Assembly: GCA_947303805.1 (NCBI GenBank)
Contig: CAMYZE010000003.1
Location: 186,001-250,000, forward strand
DNA: 64,000 bases
Origin: an uncultured Clostridia bacterium
Lineage (GTDB): Bacteria > Bacillota > Clostridia > Lachnospirales > Lachnospiraceae
Reading direction: 5' to 3'
The position numbers and the translations under genes are program-made. Below, piece after piece: positions 27,501 to 33,831 of the stretch. A model generated the notes under the pieces. The model saw only the letters and a list, made by a program, of their open reading frames with translations, had not been told where the DNA came from and searched no databases. Numbering within the stretch: position 1 is the stretch's first letter; each line of letters opens with the position of its first letter.

Positions 27501-28543
27501 TTCTTTTTCCTCCTACTCATACTCACATTCTTTTCATTTTTGTTGAATATAAGTTCCTTTTGTTTCTTGTCCACTGTCAGATTATATGGCAAATCAAGAT
27601 GTCCGCCTTTTGACTTTTTTGATAAATCTATAATGTCACTTATATTGATTTTGGTTACATCTTTAAGGGTCTTAACTAGCTTATCAAATACCTCTCTTAC
27701 AACTCCTGCCTTTAAGACCTTATCTAACTCATTAAATCCTTCAAGATTTAATATTATAGATTTTTTTGTCTCTTTTATAACAATATTTTCGTATGCTTTC
27801 TTACTTTCTGCTTCTATAAAATCATTAATCTCATCTGCATTTTTTGCAAGTTCAGCTATATGAGTATTAGCTTCTTTATTTATAGTTTCAAATTTATCTA
27901 CAATTTCTTTCCTTATGTAGTTTCTTGTGTACTTAGTATCAAAGTTTGTCAAGTCATCTACATATGGCACATCGTAAGTATCAATGTATTTCTTTATCTC
28001 GGATTTTTTTATATTTAGAAGTGGTCTTAAAATATTTCCACTCTGTTTTTTCATCCCAACCATACCCTTTAAGCCAGTGCCTCTAATCATATTGTGGATG
28101 ATGGTTTCAACCTGATCTTTCTCGTGGTGTGCTACTAATATATATGTATCATTTTTATGAGACTTCGCAGATATTTTTTTCCAATTTTTTTCAAATGCCT
28201 CATACCTAAGTAATCTTGCAGCCTCTTCAAGTGTGAGTCCTTTAGTTTTTGAAAATTTTACGGCATCTACTTTCTCTGTTATTAATTTTATATCCATAGA
28301 CTTACAATAATTTTTTACAAATTGCAAATCTCTATCTGCCTCTATGCCTCTTATACCGTGATGCACATGTATAGCAATAAGTTTATAATCAACTTCAGAC
28401 CTAAGTTTATAAAATGCATCAATTAGACACATAGAATCCATACCACCGCTAAGTGCCACTAATAAAGTATCTCTATCTTTTATAATTCCTGTGTCAAAAA
28501 AATCTTTGACTATGGATCCCAATATCTTTTCTTTATATATCAT
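27497..28543 (-). CDS. tilS: tRNA(Ile)-lysidine synthase
   Basis: Modifies the wobble cytidine of tRNA-Ile(CAU) to lysidine, so that it reads AUA codons. The 348-residue protein has the PP-loop ATP-binding motif LSGGMDSM near residue 32, HVHHGIRG and the RNYIRKEIV segment typical of TilS. It is shorter than the ~460-residue E. coli form and appears to lack most of the C-terminal domain. It overlaps rpiB upstream and hpt downstream by 4 bases each. An AUA-rich, low-GC genome makes this enzyme essential by inference. Confidence 0.95.
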   Translation of the reverse strand: MIYKEKILGSIVKDFFDTGIIKDRDTLLVALSGGMDSMCLIDAFYKLRSEVDYKLIAIHVHHGIRGIEADRDLQFVKNYCKSMDIKLITEKVDAVKFSKTKGLTLEEAARLLRYEAFEKNWKKISAKSHKNDTYILVAHHEKDQVETIIHNMIRGTGLKGMVGMKKQSGNILRPLLNIKKSEIKKYIDTYDVPYVDDLTNFDTKYTRNYIRKEIVDKFETINKEANTHIAELAKNADEINDFIEAESKKAYENIVIKETKKSIILNLEGFNELDKVLKAGVVREVFDKLVKTLKDVTKINISDIIDLSKKSKGGHLDLPYNLTVDKKQKELIFNKNEKNVSMSRRKKK

Positions 28544-28992
28544 ATCTTATAAGTACCCTTTTCTATATCCATAATTTTTTGTACACGATTCACGTGGTGA
28601 GCACCTTGATATTCTGCATTCAAGAAACTTTTTACAATTTCCTTTGCTGTCTCTATACCGATGACTCGTTCACCAAAGCAAACTACATTGGCATTATTAT
28701 GTTCTCTACTAAGTCTTGCAGAATAGCTTTCAGAGCATGCGCATGCTCTTATGCCTTTTACTTTATTTGCTGCTATGCTCATACCTATGCCAGTGCCACA
28801 GATTAAAACTCCGAGATCCGCTTCACCATTAACTATCTTTTCGCAAGCCGCATATGCATAGTCAGGATAATCACATCTCTCTACCTCATCTATACCTACA
28901 TTTATAACCTCATGCCCCATAGATTCTATAAACTCTTTAATTTTAAACTTCATATCTACTGCTGCATGGTCATTGCCTATTACTACTTTCAT
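28540..28992 (-). CDS. rpiB: Ribose-5-phosphate isomerase B
   Basis: Interconverts ribose 5-phosphate and ribulose 5-phosphate (pentose phosphate pathway). The 150-residue protein starts MKVVIGNDHAAVDMK, carries the active-site Cys in LICGTGIGMSIAANK and the ARLSREHNNANVV segment. I start at ATG 28992 with AAGGA upstream; the TTG at 29001 sits too close to that site. It heads the rpiB-tilS-hpt unit, which feeds ribose phosphate and PRPP-dependent salvage. Confidence 0.95.
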   Translation of the reverse strand: MKVVIGNDHAAVDMKFKIKEFIESMGHEVINVGIDEVERCDYPDYAYAACEKIVNGEADLGVLICGTGIGMSIAANKVKGIRACACSESYSARLSREHNNANVVCFGERVIGIETAKEIVKSFLNAEYQGAHHVNRVQKIMDIEKGTYKI

Positions 28993-29091
28993 ATTTGCCA
29001 AATCCTTACAAAATTATTTGAATACAAAAATTGAAAGTTTTCTAAGATTACTCACAAAACTTCCGTTAAATCGCTTATTATTACTACATAT

Positions 29092-29100
29092 ATTATATCA
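29092..29100 (-). promoter_or_regulatory. Extended -10 promoter of rpiB-tilS-hpt
   Basis: TGATATAAT on the minus strand (TGn plus a consensus -10), about 100 bases before rpiB. No good -35 box is visible, consistent with an extended -10 promoter. Confidence 0.6.
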
Positions 29101-29186
29101 AAAAATGTGCTTTTTTTGTATATTTTTTTATTAAAAAATACTTAATTTTATACGGCCAAAATGCCGTAATTTCAACTGTTTTTTAA

Positions 29187-29239
29187 AGGGGCTCGTAAAA
29201 CTCGCCCATACAAAAAAGGCTCGTAAAACTCGCCCATAC
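29187..29239. repeat. Two tandem short repeats (GGCTCGTAAAACTCGCCCATAC)
   Basis: Two copies of a GGCTCGTAAAACTCGCCC-ATAC unit (29187-29211 and 29218-29239), identical apart from the flanking G and A count. They belong to the same family as the modules in the leader repeats and directly adjoin the rplA terminator, whose arms share the GGGGCTCG sequence. Confidence 0.85.
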
Positions 29240-29240
29240 A

Positions 29241-29267
29241 AAAGGGGCTCGCTCTGCGAGCCCCTTT
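29241..29267 (-). terminator. Intrinsic terminator after rplA
   Basis: AAAGGGGCTCGC-TCT-GCGAGCCCCTTT, a perfect 12-bp stem 20 bases after the rplA stop, followed on the minus strand by a T-run. Its arms use the same bases as the dispersed short repeats. Confidence 0.9.
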
Positions 29268-29287
29268 ATCGGCGCCATCCTATTTTA

Positions 29288-29986
29288 TTATACTCCGTAT
29301 TTTATTGTATTAAGTTTTACTCCTGGCCCCATAGTAGAAGTAATAGTGATACTCTTTAAGTAAGTTCCTTTAAGTGATTGAGGTCTTGCCTTAACGATTG
29401 CATTCATAAGTGCATCTAAGTTTTGCTCAAGCTTATCTTCACTGAAACTTGCTTTTCCAAGTGGGCAGTGAATTAAGTTTTGCTTATCAAGACGATATTC
29501 AACCTTACCTGCTTTTAACTCTTCTATAATCTTCTTTACGTCTGCTGTAACTGTACCAGTCTTTGGGTTTGGCATGAGACCCTTAGGTCCTAAAATCTTT
29601 GCGAGTTTACCAATAGTTCCCATCATATCCGGTGTAGCAACTACTGCATCAAAGTCAAGCCAACCTTCTGATTGTATTTTTTGTGCATACTCATCTGCAC
29701 CTACATAATCTGCTCCAGCTGCCTTAGCCTCATCTGCCTTAGCATCCTTTGCAAATACTAATATCTTTACTTTCTTACCAGTTCCTGCTGGAAGAACTAC
29801 TGAACCTCTTATCTGTTGCTCTGCATACTTAGAGTCACAGCCAGTTCTTATATGTAATTCTATAGTCTCATCAAACTTTGCAGTTGCATTTTTCTTAACT
29901 ACAGAGATTGCCTCTTTAGAATCGTACATCTTCTTTGGATCATATGCTTTTAACTTTGCATCATATTTCTTTGCTAACTTTTTCAT
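29288..29986 (-). CDS. rplA: 50S ribosomal protein L1
   Basis: Large-subunit protein of the L1 stalk. 232 residues with the family signatures [18 protein letters not shown] and [19 protein letters not shown] near the C-terminal third. GGGAGG lies 7 bases before ATG 29986; the preceding GTG at 29989 is less likely to be the start. It follows rplK by 13 bases and closes the operon at a strong terminator, so rplJ-rplL are not contiguous here. Confidence 0.98.
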   Translation of the reverse strand: MKKLAKKYDAKLKAYDPKKMYDSKEAISVVKKNATAKFDETIELHIRTGCDSKYAEQQIRGSVVLPAGTGKKVKILVFAKDAKADEAKAAGADYVGADEYAQKIQSEGWLDFDAVVATPDMMGTIGKLAKILGPKGLMPNPKTGTVTADVKKIIEELKAGKVEYRLDKQNLIHCPLGKASFSEDKLEQNLDALMNAIVKARPQSLKGTYLKSITITSTMGPGVKLNTIKYGV

Positions 29987-29999
29987 CACGATACCTCCC

Positions 30000-30425
30000 C
30001 TATTCCTCTACAGTTACGCCCATAGAACGACAAGTTCCGGCTATCATAGACATAGCAGTCTCAAGTGACGCTGCATTTAAGTCTTTCATCTTAGTCTCTG
30101 CAATCTTTTGAAGGTCTGCCTTCTTGATTGTAGCTACCTTAGTCTTATTTGGTACACCTGATCCAGATTTAATTTTGCAAGCCTTCTTAATAAGAACTGC
30201 TGCAGGTGGTGTCTTTGTAATAAAAGTAAAACTCTTATCAGCAAAAACAGTGATTACTACAGGGATTATTACATCTCCCTCATTAGCTGTACGAGCATTG
30301 AACTCTTTAGTAAATGCAACAATATTTACACCATGTTGACCAAGTGCTGGTCCTACTGGTGGAGCTGGTGTTGCCTTGCCAGCTGGGATTTGAAGTTTGA
30401 TATAACCTTCAATCTTCTTTGCCAT
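30000..30425 (-). CDS. rplK: 50S ribosomal protein L11
   Basis: Large-subunit protein of the GTPase-associated centre. The 141-residue protein has the conserved N terminus ([28 protein letters not shown] split over residues 3-30), KEFNART and the C-terminal [12 protein letters not shown] rRNA-binding end. The ribosome site AAGGAGG is strong. It is separated from nusG by 126 bases holding an inverted pair of dispersed repeats. Confidence 0.98.
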   Translation of the reverse strand: MAKKIEGYIKLQIPAGKATPAPPVGPALGQHGVNIVAFTKEFNARTANEGDVIIPVVITVFADKSFTFITKTPPAAVLIKKACKIKSGSGVPNKTKVATIKKADLQKIAETKMKDLNAASLETAMSMIAGTCRSMGVTVEE

Positions 30426-30483
30426 AATTTTCCTCCTTGGTATTGTCGGGCTTTCACCCTCCCAAATTAATTTATAATCTTAA

Positions 30484-30539
30484 GGGCTCGCATAGCTCGC
30501 CCCTACGAATAAATCGTATGCGCGAGTTTTACGAGCGCC
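30484..30539. repeat. Inverted pair of dispersed short repeats between nusG and rplK
   Basis: GGGCTCGCATAGCTCGCCCCTAC (30484-30506) faces an oppositely oriented copy, GTATGCGCGAG-TTTTA-CGAGCGCC (to 30539). The TAC and GTA ends meet around GAATAAATC. It lies in the nusG-rplK gap, inside an operon that is normally compact. Confidence 0.8.
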
Positions 30540-30551
30540 TAAAATTCAACT

Positions 30552-31085
30552 TTATATTTTTTTAATATCAGCGAAACCTATCTCAAGTTTTCTTTCGCCA
30601 CCCATGAAGTCAACTCCCACAGTAACATTTTTCTTTGATGGATTTACTGCGAGTACCTTTGCTATAGAATCCTTAAATGCACCATTTGTGATTACTACTG
30701 TGTCATCAACATTTACTTCTATAACAACTTCTTTTACTGCCTTACCTTGAAGTGCTTCTAATTCTGCTTTTGATATAGGCACCGGCTTACTGTCTGGTCC
30801 CACGAACCCAGTAACACCTCTTGTATTTCTTATTACATACCAAGTGTCATCAGTCATAATCATATTGACTAAAACATAACCAGGGAAAAGTTTTTTCTCG
30901 TACTTCTTTTCTTTTCCATTTTTAAGTTCAGTGACCATCTGCGTAGGGATACGAACTTCAAATATGAGTTCTTCCATGCCACGATTCTTTATTGACTGCT
31001 CTATATCAAGCTTAACTTTATTTTCATAGCCAGAATAAGTATGAGCTACATACCACTCAGGCTTTCCTGATCTCTCTTCTGCCAC
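30552..31085 (-). CDS. nusG: Transcription termination/antitermination factor NusG
   Basis: Binds RNA polymerase and couples transcription with Rho, NusE or translation. 177 residues: NGN domain (WYVAHTYSGYENKVK near the start, FPGYVLVNM and TRGVTGFVG) and a C-terminal KOW motif (VVITNGAFKDSIAKV). It lies 16 bases after secE, the conserved order. The first six residues precede the usual MxxxxKWYV start without oddities. Confidence 0.98.
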   Translation of the reverse strand: MAEERSGKPEWYVAHTYSGYENKVKLDIEQSIKNRGMEELIFEVRIPTQMVTELKNGKEKKYEKKLFPGYVLVNMIMTDDTWYVIRNTRGVTGFVGPDSKPVPISKAELEALQGKAVKEVVIEVNVDDTVVITNGAFKDSIAKVLAVNPSKKNVTVGVDFMGGERKLEIGFADIKKI

Positions 31086-31101
31086 TTACAATCACTCCTA
31101 A

Positions 31102-31311
31102 TTATCTATTAAATAAGAATCCAAATCCTGATCCAATTAATGAATCAAGTGCAAAAATAATAACGCCAATCACTACAGAACAAATTAACACAGTAACTGA
31201 GTCATTTAAAATCTGCTCATTAGATGGAAATATAATTTTCATCCACTCAGACTTTAAACCTTTAATTACTTTGCTAACAACGCTATCTTTTTTATCTTTA
31301 ACTTCGCTCAT
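31102..31311 (-). CDS. secE: Preprotein translocase subunit SecE
   Basis: Essential small subunit of the SecYEG channel. 69 residues with a charged N terminus, the conserved amphipathic helix (GLKSEWMKIIFPSNEQIL) and a single C-terminal transmembrane helix (VLICSVVIGVIIFALDSLIG), which is the short Gram-positive form. It starts 2 bases after the rpmG stop and precedes nusG. Confidence 0.95.
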   Translation of the reverse strand: MSEVKDKKDSVVSKVIKGLKSEWMKIIFPSNEQILNDSVTVLICSVVIGVIIFALDSLIGSGFGFLFNR

Positions 31312-31313
31312 TA

Positions 31314-31472
31314 TTACTTAGTCTCCTTATGAGTTGTATGCTTTTTACAAAATCTGCAATACTTACTTGTCTCAATACGATCTGGATGTTTTTTCTTTTC
31401 CTTTGTTGTATCGTAATTTCTTTGTTTGCACTCTGTGCATTCTAAAGTTATCTTAGTGCGCTTACTAGCCAT
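31314..31472 (-). CDS. rpmG: 50S ribosomal protein L33
   Basis: 52-residue zinc-ribbon ribosomal protein, short enough to be missed by length-filtered gene calls. Translation from ATG 31472 gives [20 protein letters not shown]; Cys12/Cys15 and Cys39/Cys42 form the four-Cys zinc site, so this is the zinc-dependent paralog type. An AAGGAG ribosome site precedes it. It is the first gene of rpmG-secE-nusG-rplK-rplA, the usual Firmicutes order. Confidence 0.95.
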   Translation of the reverse strand: MASKRTKITLECTECKQRNYDTTKEKKKHPDRIETSKYCRFCKKHTTHKETK

Positions 31473-31510
31473 AAAAATCTCCTTTTCAATTTCACTTCAA
31501 AACAGGACTT

Positions 31511-31535
31511 AAAAAAGGGCTCGCTGCCCTTTTTT
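31511..31535 (-). terminator. Terminator-like hairpin between paralog F and rpmG
   Basis: AAAAAAGGGC-TCGCT-GCCCTTTTTT is a perfect stem flanked by A and T runs, about 55 bases after the stop of paralog F. It also lies immediately downstream of the rpmG promoter, so it would form at the very 5' end of the ribosomal transcript. Confidence 0.85.
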
Positions 31536-31545
31536 AACCTTATAT

Positions 31546-31574
31546 ATATTACTACTTTTAGTGGCTGTTGTCAA
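31546..31574 (-). promoter_or_regulatory. Promoter of the rpmG-secE-nusG-rplK-rplA operon
   Basis: Minus-strand TTGACA (31569-31574), 17-base spacer, TAATAT (31546-31551). It sits between the stop codon of paralog F and the hairpin at 31511-31535, so the predicted start (about 31539) is just before that hairpin. Confidence 0.75.
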
Positions 31575-31589
31575 GATAGAAAATTGGGC

Positions 31590-33083
31590 CTATTGTGGTG
31601 ATGTAATCTTTACTGAACCACTACTAGCAGTGACAATAGTATTTCCGGCTGTCCATTTGACAAATAGCATGTCACTTCTTTTTGCTGTATATTTTATAGT
31701 GCCTGTCTGCTTAGATGCATCAAATGACACCACTTCACTGTCATTCATTTGGGTTGCTGAACCGTCAAATACACCTGGTTTTAAATATATTTTTCTACCA
31801 TCTTGAGCATTACTAAATCGGTAAGCCCATTCTATTGTCTGATCTTCTTCTATAGGATAGAGTGGTATGCCATTAGTCATATTGAATTTGTCTATCGTCT
31901 TTTCCGTTGATGAGGCACCAGATGTAGCACTATATTTATATGAATACTCATTGGTATCATTGTAATATATCGTAGACCACTTTTTACCATTTACATCAAG
32001 TGGTGCTGTCATAGGTTGGTATTTATTTTTATTAGTACTTGAAACACCGCTTCCAGTGCCTTTATTAACTGTTGGAAGGACTCTATTCATATAACTACCA
32101 TTACTTGAAGCATCCATATATTGCATGGAAGCACCACTCATTGTCAATTGACCCCACATATCACTATTTGTATATCCAAAATATTGTCCATTCTTTTTTC
32201 CAGCCACAAATTTAGTTACCTGGTTATCAATCCATAAATATACTCTTGTGCTATCTGAATTATTGGCATTGTCTTCCCATACAAAGTCAAACGCCTTTTC
32301 TATTTTATGATCTGGTATAGTCACACTAACAATAACATTTGTTCCAGCAAGCAATTGCCCACTACCACTATTTTGAACTACAGATGTCTGCCAGTTGGTC
32401 CAACCTCCAGCATTAAATATTGATTCTTGAGTTCCTAACCAACAAAATGGCTGTAAATAATGTGTGCCGCTAGCAAATCCATCATCTGTATTAATCATAT
32501 CACGAACCCAAGCTATATCCCACTTTTCTCCATAGTTTTCACAGTATCCTACGTACTTATAACCTGTGACTGTTCCACTTGAGTTTTTAATTTCATTTAC
32601 TAAAAGTCTTTTACCTTCAAACGTACTCTTATTTTTACTTAATGAGCCTTTAAAGTTTTTAGCCCATATACCCCAAGGTGCTTTACCATCATTATTTATT
32701 GCTCTTGTATATGTTACTGCATATGTGAGTGATATACTCATACTATGGTAACTTCTTTGAAATGGTCCGAAATTATATAATCTACAAGTGATATTATTTG
32801 CAGCACCAGCATTTTTAGCAAATAGAGCTCTGTCAATCTTTGTGGTTGAAACTTTTATACCTGCGAGATATGCAGCTATCGCACCATCAATCTTGCTATC
32901 TATACTTGTGTTATAATTATCTATCTGAGTTTGGAAGTCGTTTTTTAGCGAGTCAAATTCAGCTTTTGTGATAAAGGCTGAACCGTCGTTGTCACTTACT
33001 ATTGCAGCAAAACTTTCTATACTAAAAAGAAGCACTAAAAATAGTGCTGCCACTCTCTTTATCAATCTTGTCCCTTTGCTCAT
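31590..33083 (-). CDS. Secreted EF-hand-loop surface protein, paralog F
   Basis: 497-residue exported protein of unknown function, about 16 kb from the other five. Signal peptide (IKRVAALFLVLLFSIESFAA), IVSDNDGSAFITKAEFDSLK and AAYLAGIK are nearly identical to paralog E, while the rest differs. It contains Gly/Ser/Asn-rich and aromatic segments typical of beta-rich surface domains. ATG 33083 has no ribosome site; an in-frame TTG (33065) six bases after AAAGGG is an alternative start, matching E. The full leader repeat ends 9 bases before the ATG. The rpmG operon promoter overlaps the region just after its stop. Confidence 0.8.
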   Translation of the reverse strand: MSKGTRLIKRVAALFLVLLFSIESFAAIVSDNDGSAFITKAEFDSLKNDFQTQIDNYNTSIDSKIDGAIAAYLAGIKVSTTKIDRALFAKNAGAANNITCRLYNFGPFQRSYHSMSISLTYAVTYTRAINNDGKAPWGIWAKNFKGSLSKNKSTFEGKRLLVNEIKNSSGTVTGYKYVGYCENYGEKWDIAWVRDMINTDDGFASGTHYLQPFCWLGTQESIFNAGGWTNWQTSVVQNSGSGQLLAGTNVIVSVTIPDHKIEKAFDFVWEDNANNSDSTRVYLWIDNQVTKFVAGKKNGQYFGYTNSDMWGQLTMSGASMQYMDASSNGSYMNRVLPTVNKGTGSGVSSTNKNKYQPMTAPLDVNGKKWSTIYYNDTNEYSYKYSATSGASSTEKTIDKFNMTNGIPLYPIEEDQTIEWAYRFSNAQDGRKIYLKPGVFDGSATQMNDSEVVSFDASKQTGTIKYTAKRSDMLFVKWTAGNTIVTASSGSVKITSPQ

Positions 33084-33092
33084 TTTATTTAT

Positions 33093-33232
33093 CTACGACC
33101 TGGGCTCGTGTAACTCGCCCCTACAAGCCTACTATGTCCCCCTATGGTTTAGGGGGTCTCCCCAGCACCACCCCCTACAAAATGAAAAAGATAGGGGGTC
33201 AAAACCCCCTATGATAGGGGGACATAGGGGGT
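33093..33232 (-). repeat. Hairpin-rich leader repeat, copy upstream of paralog F
   Basis: Third full copy of the leader repeat, in the same orientation relative to its gene. At the far end an additional ACATAGGGGGT segment (33222-33232) extends it toward the divergent metallopeptidase promoter. Confidence 0.85.
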
Positions 33233-33240
33233 AAAAAATA

Positions 33241-33249
33241 TGGTATAAT
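33241..33249 (+). promoter_or_regulatory. Extended -10 promoter of a leaderless metallopeptidase gene
   Basis: TGGTATAAT (TGn plus consensus -10 at 33244-33249) ends six bases before ATG 33256. Transcription would start at or next to the A of the start codon. No ribosome site is present. Confidence 0.65.
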
Positions 33250-33255
33250 TTAATT

Positions 33256-33819
33256 ATGATAAAACTTAGATATAAAACTTTAGAATATAAAGACCTTACT
33301 ATCTACTATGCTAAATATAGAAAGAATAGAAATATAAGACTAACTATAGATGGCAAAGGAATAATAAAGCTCACCTGTCCTTACTATGTGGCAGATTATG
33401 AACTGCTTGATTTTATAAAGGAAAGGGAATCTTGGATTAGAAAGAATTTGTCTAAGCAAGAGAATACTACTAACTTATCAGATTTTCCTGCACTAAAAAT
33501 GAAACAAAAGAGAGAACTACTCAGTAGAATATCAATATACATATGTAAATATGAAATGCTGCTTCATACCAAAGTTGAAAAATATAGTATAAGAAAAATG
33601 AAAACGCTATGGGGAAGTTGCTCGTTTAAAGAATCAACTATAAGATTTAATTCTATGCTTTACTATATGAGTGATTATTTTTTAGAATACATAGTGCTGC
33701 ACGAGATGGCACACCTATTTGTACACAATCATAGTAAAAAGTTTTATGAACTTATAAATAAATATATGCCCGACTATAAAAAAAGGTGGGCAGAACATAA
33801 ACAAGTGTCGCTTAGATAG
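33256..33819 (+). CDS. YgjP/SprT-like zinc metallopeptidase
   Basis: 187-residue predicted metallopeptidase of the YgjP-like (DUF45) group. The zinc motif is HEMAHLFVHNHSKKF near residues 149-163 (HExxH plus a downstream His), preceded by the family signature MKTLWGSCSF. There is no signal peptide, so it should be cytosolic. Substrate unknown. The start codon follows an extended -10 by six bases, suggesting a leaderless message. Its stop codon lies inside a 14-bp stem shared with the convergent nrdD. Confidence 0.85.
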   Translation: MIKLRYKTLEYKDLTIYYAKYRKNRNIRLTIDGKGIIKLTCPYYVADYELLDFIKERESWIRKNLSKQENTTNLSDFPALKMKQKRELLSRISIYICKYEMLLHTKVEKYSIRKMKTLWGSCSFKESTIRFNSMLYYMSDYFLEYIVLHEMAHLFVHNHSKKFYELINKYMPDYKKRWAEHKQVSLR

Positions 33820-33831
33820 CGACACTTGTTT
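33799..33831. terminator. Long hairpin spanning both convergent stop codons
   Basis: AAACAAGTGTCGCT (33799-33812) and AGCGACACTTGTTT (33818-33831) are perfect 14-base complements with a 5-base loop. The TAG of the metallopeptidase and the TAA of nrdD both fall at the loop. T-runs beyond the stem are weak, so it may stabilise 3' ends as much as terminate. Confidence 0.75.

Noticed and set aside
29187..29267. Possible CRISPR array from tandem GGCTCGTAAAACTCGCCC units
   Set aside because: Only two copies, six-base spacing and no cas genes; they match dispersed repeats and a terminator.
32968..33234. Plus-strand open frame ending in PPMIGGHRG
   Set aside because: It is the antisense of the paralog F signal region and the leader repeat; similar spurious frames arise at the other repeat copies (for example 9726-9947).
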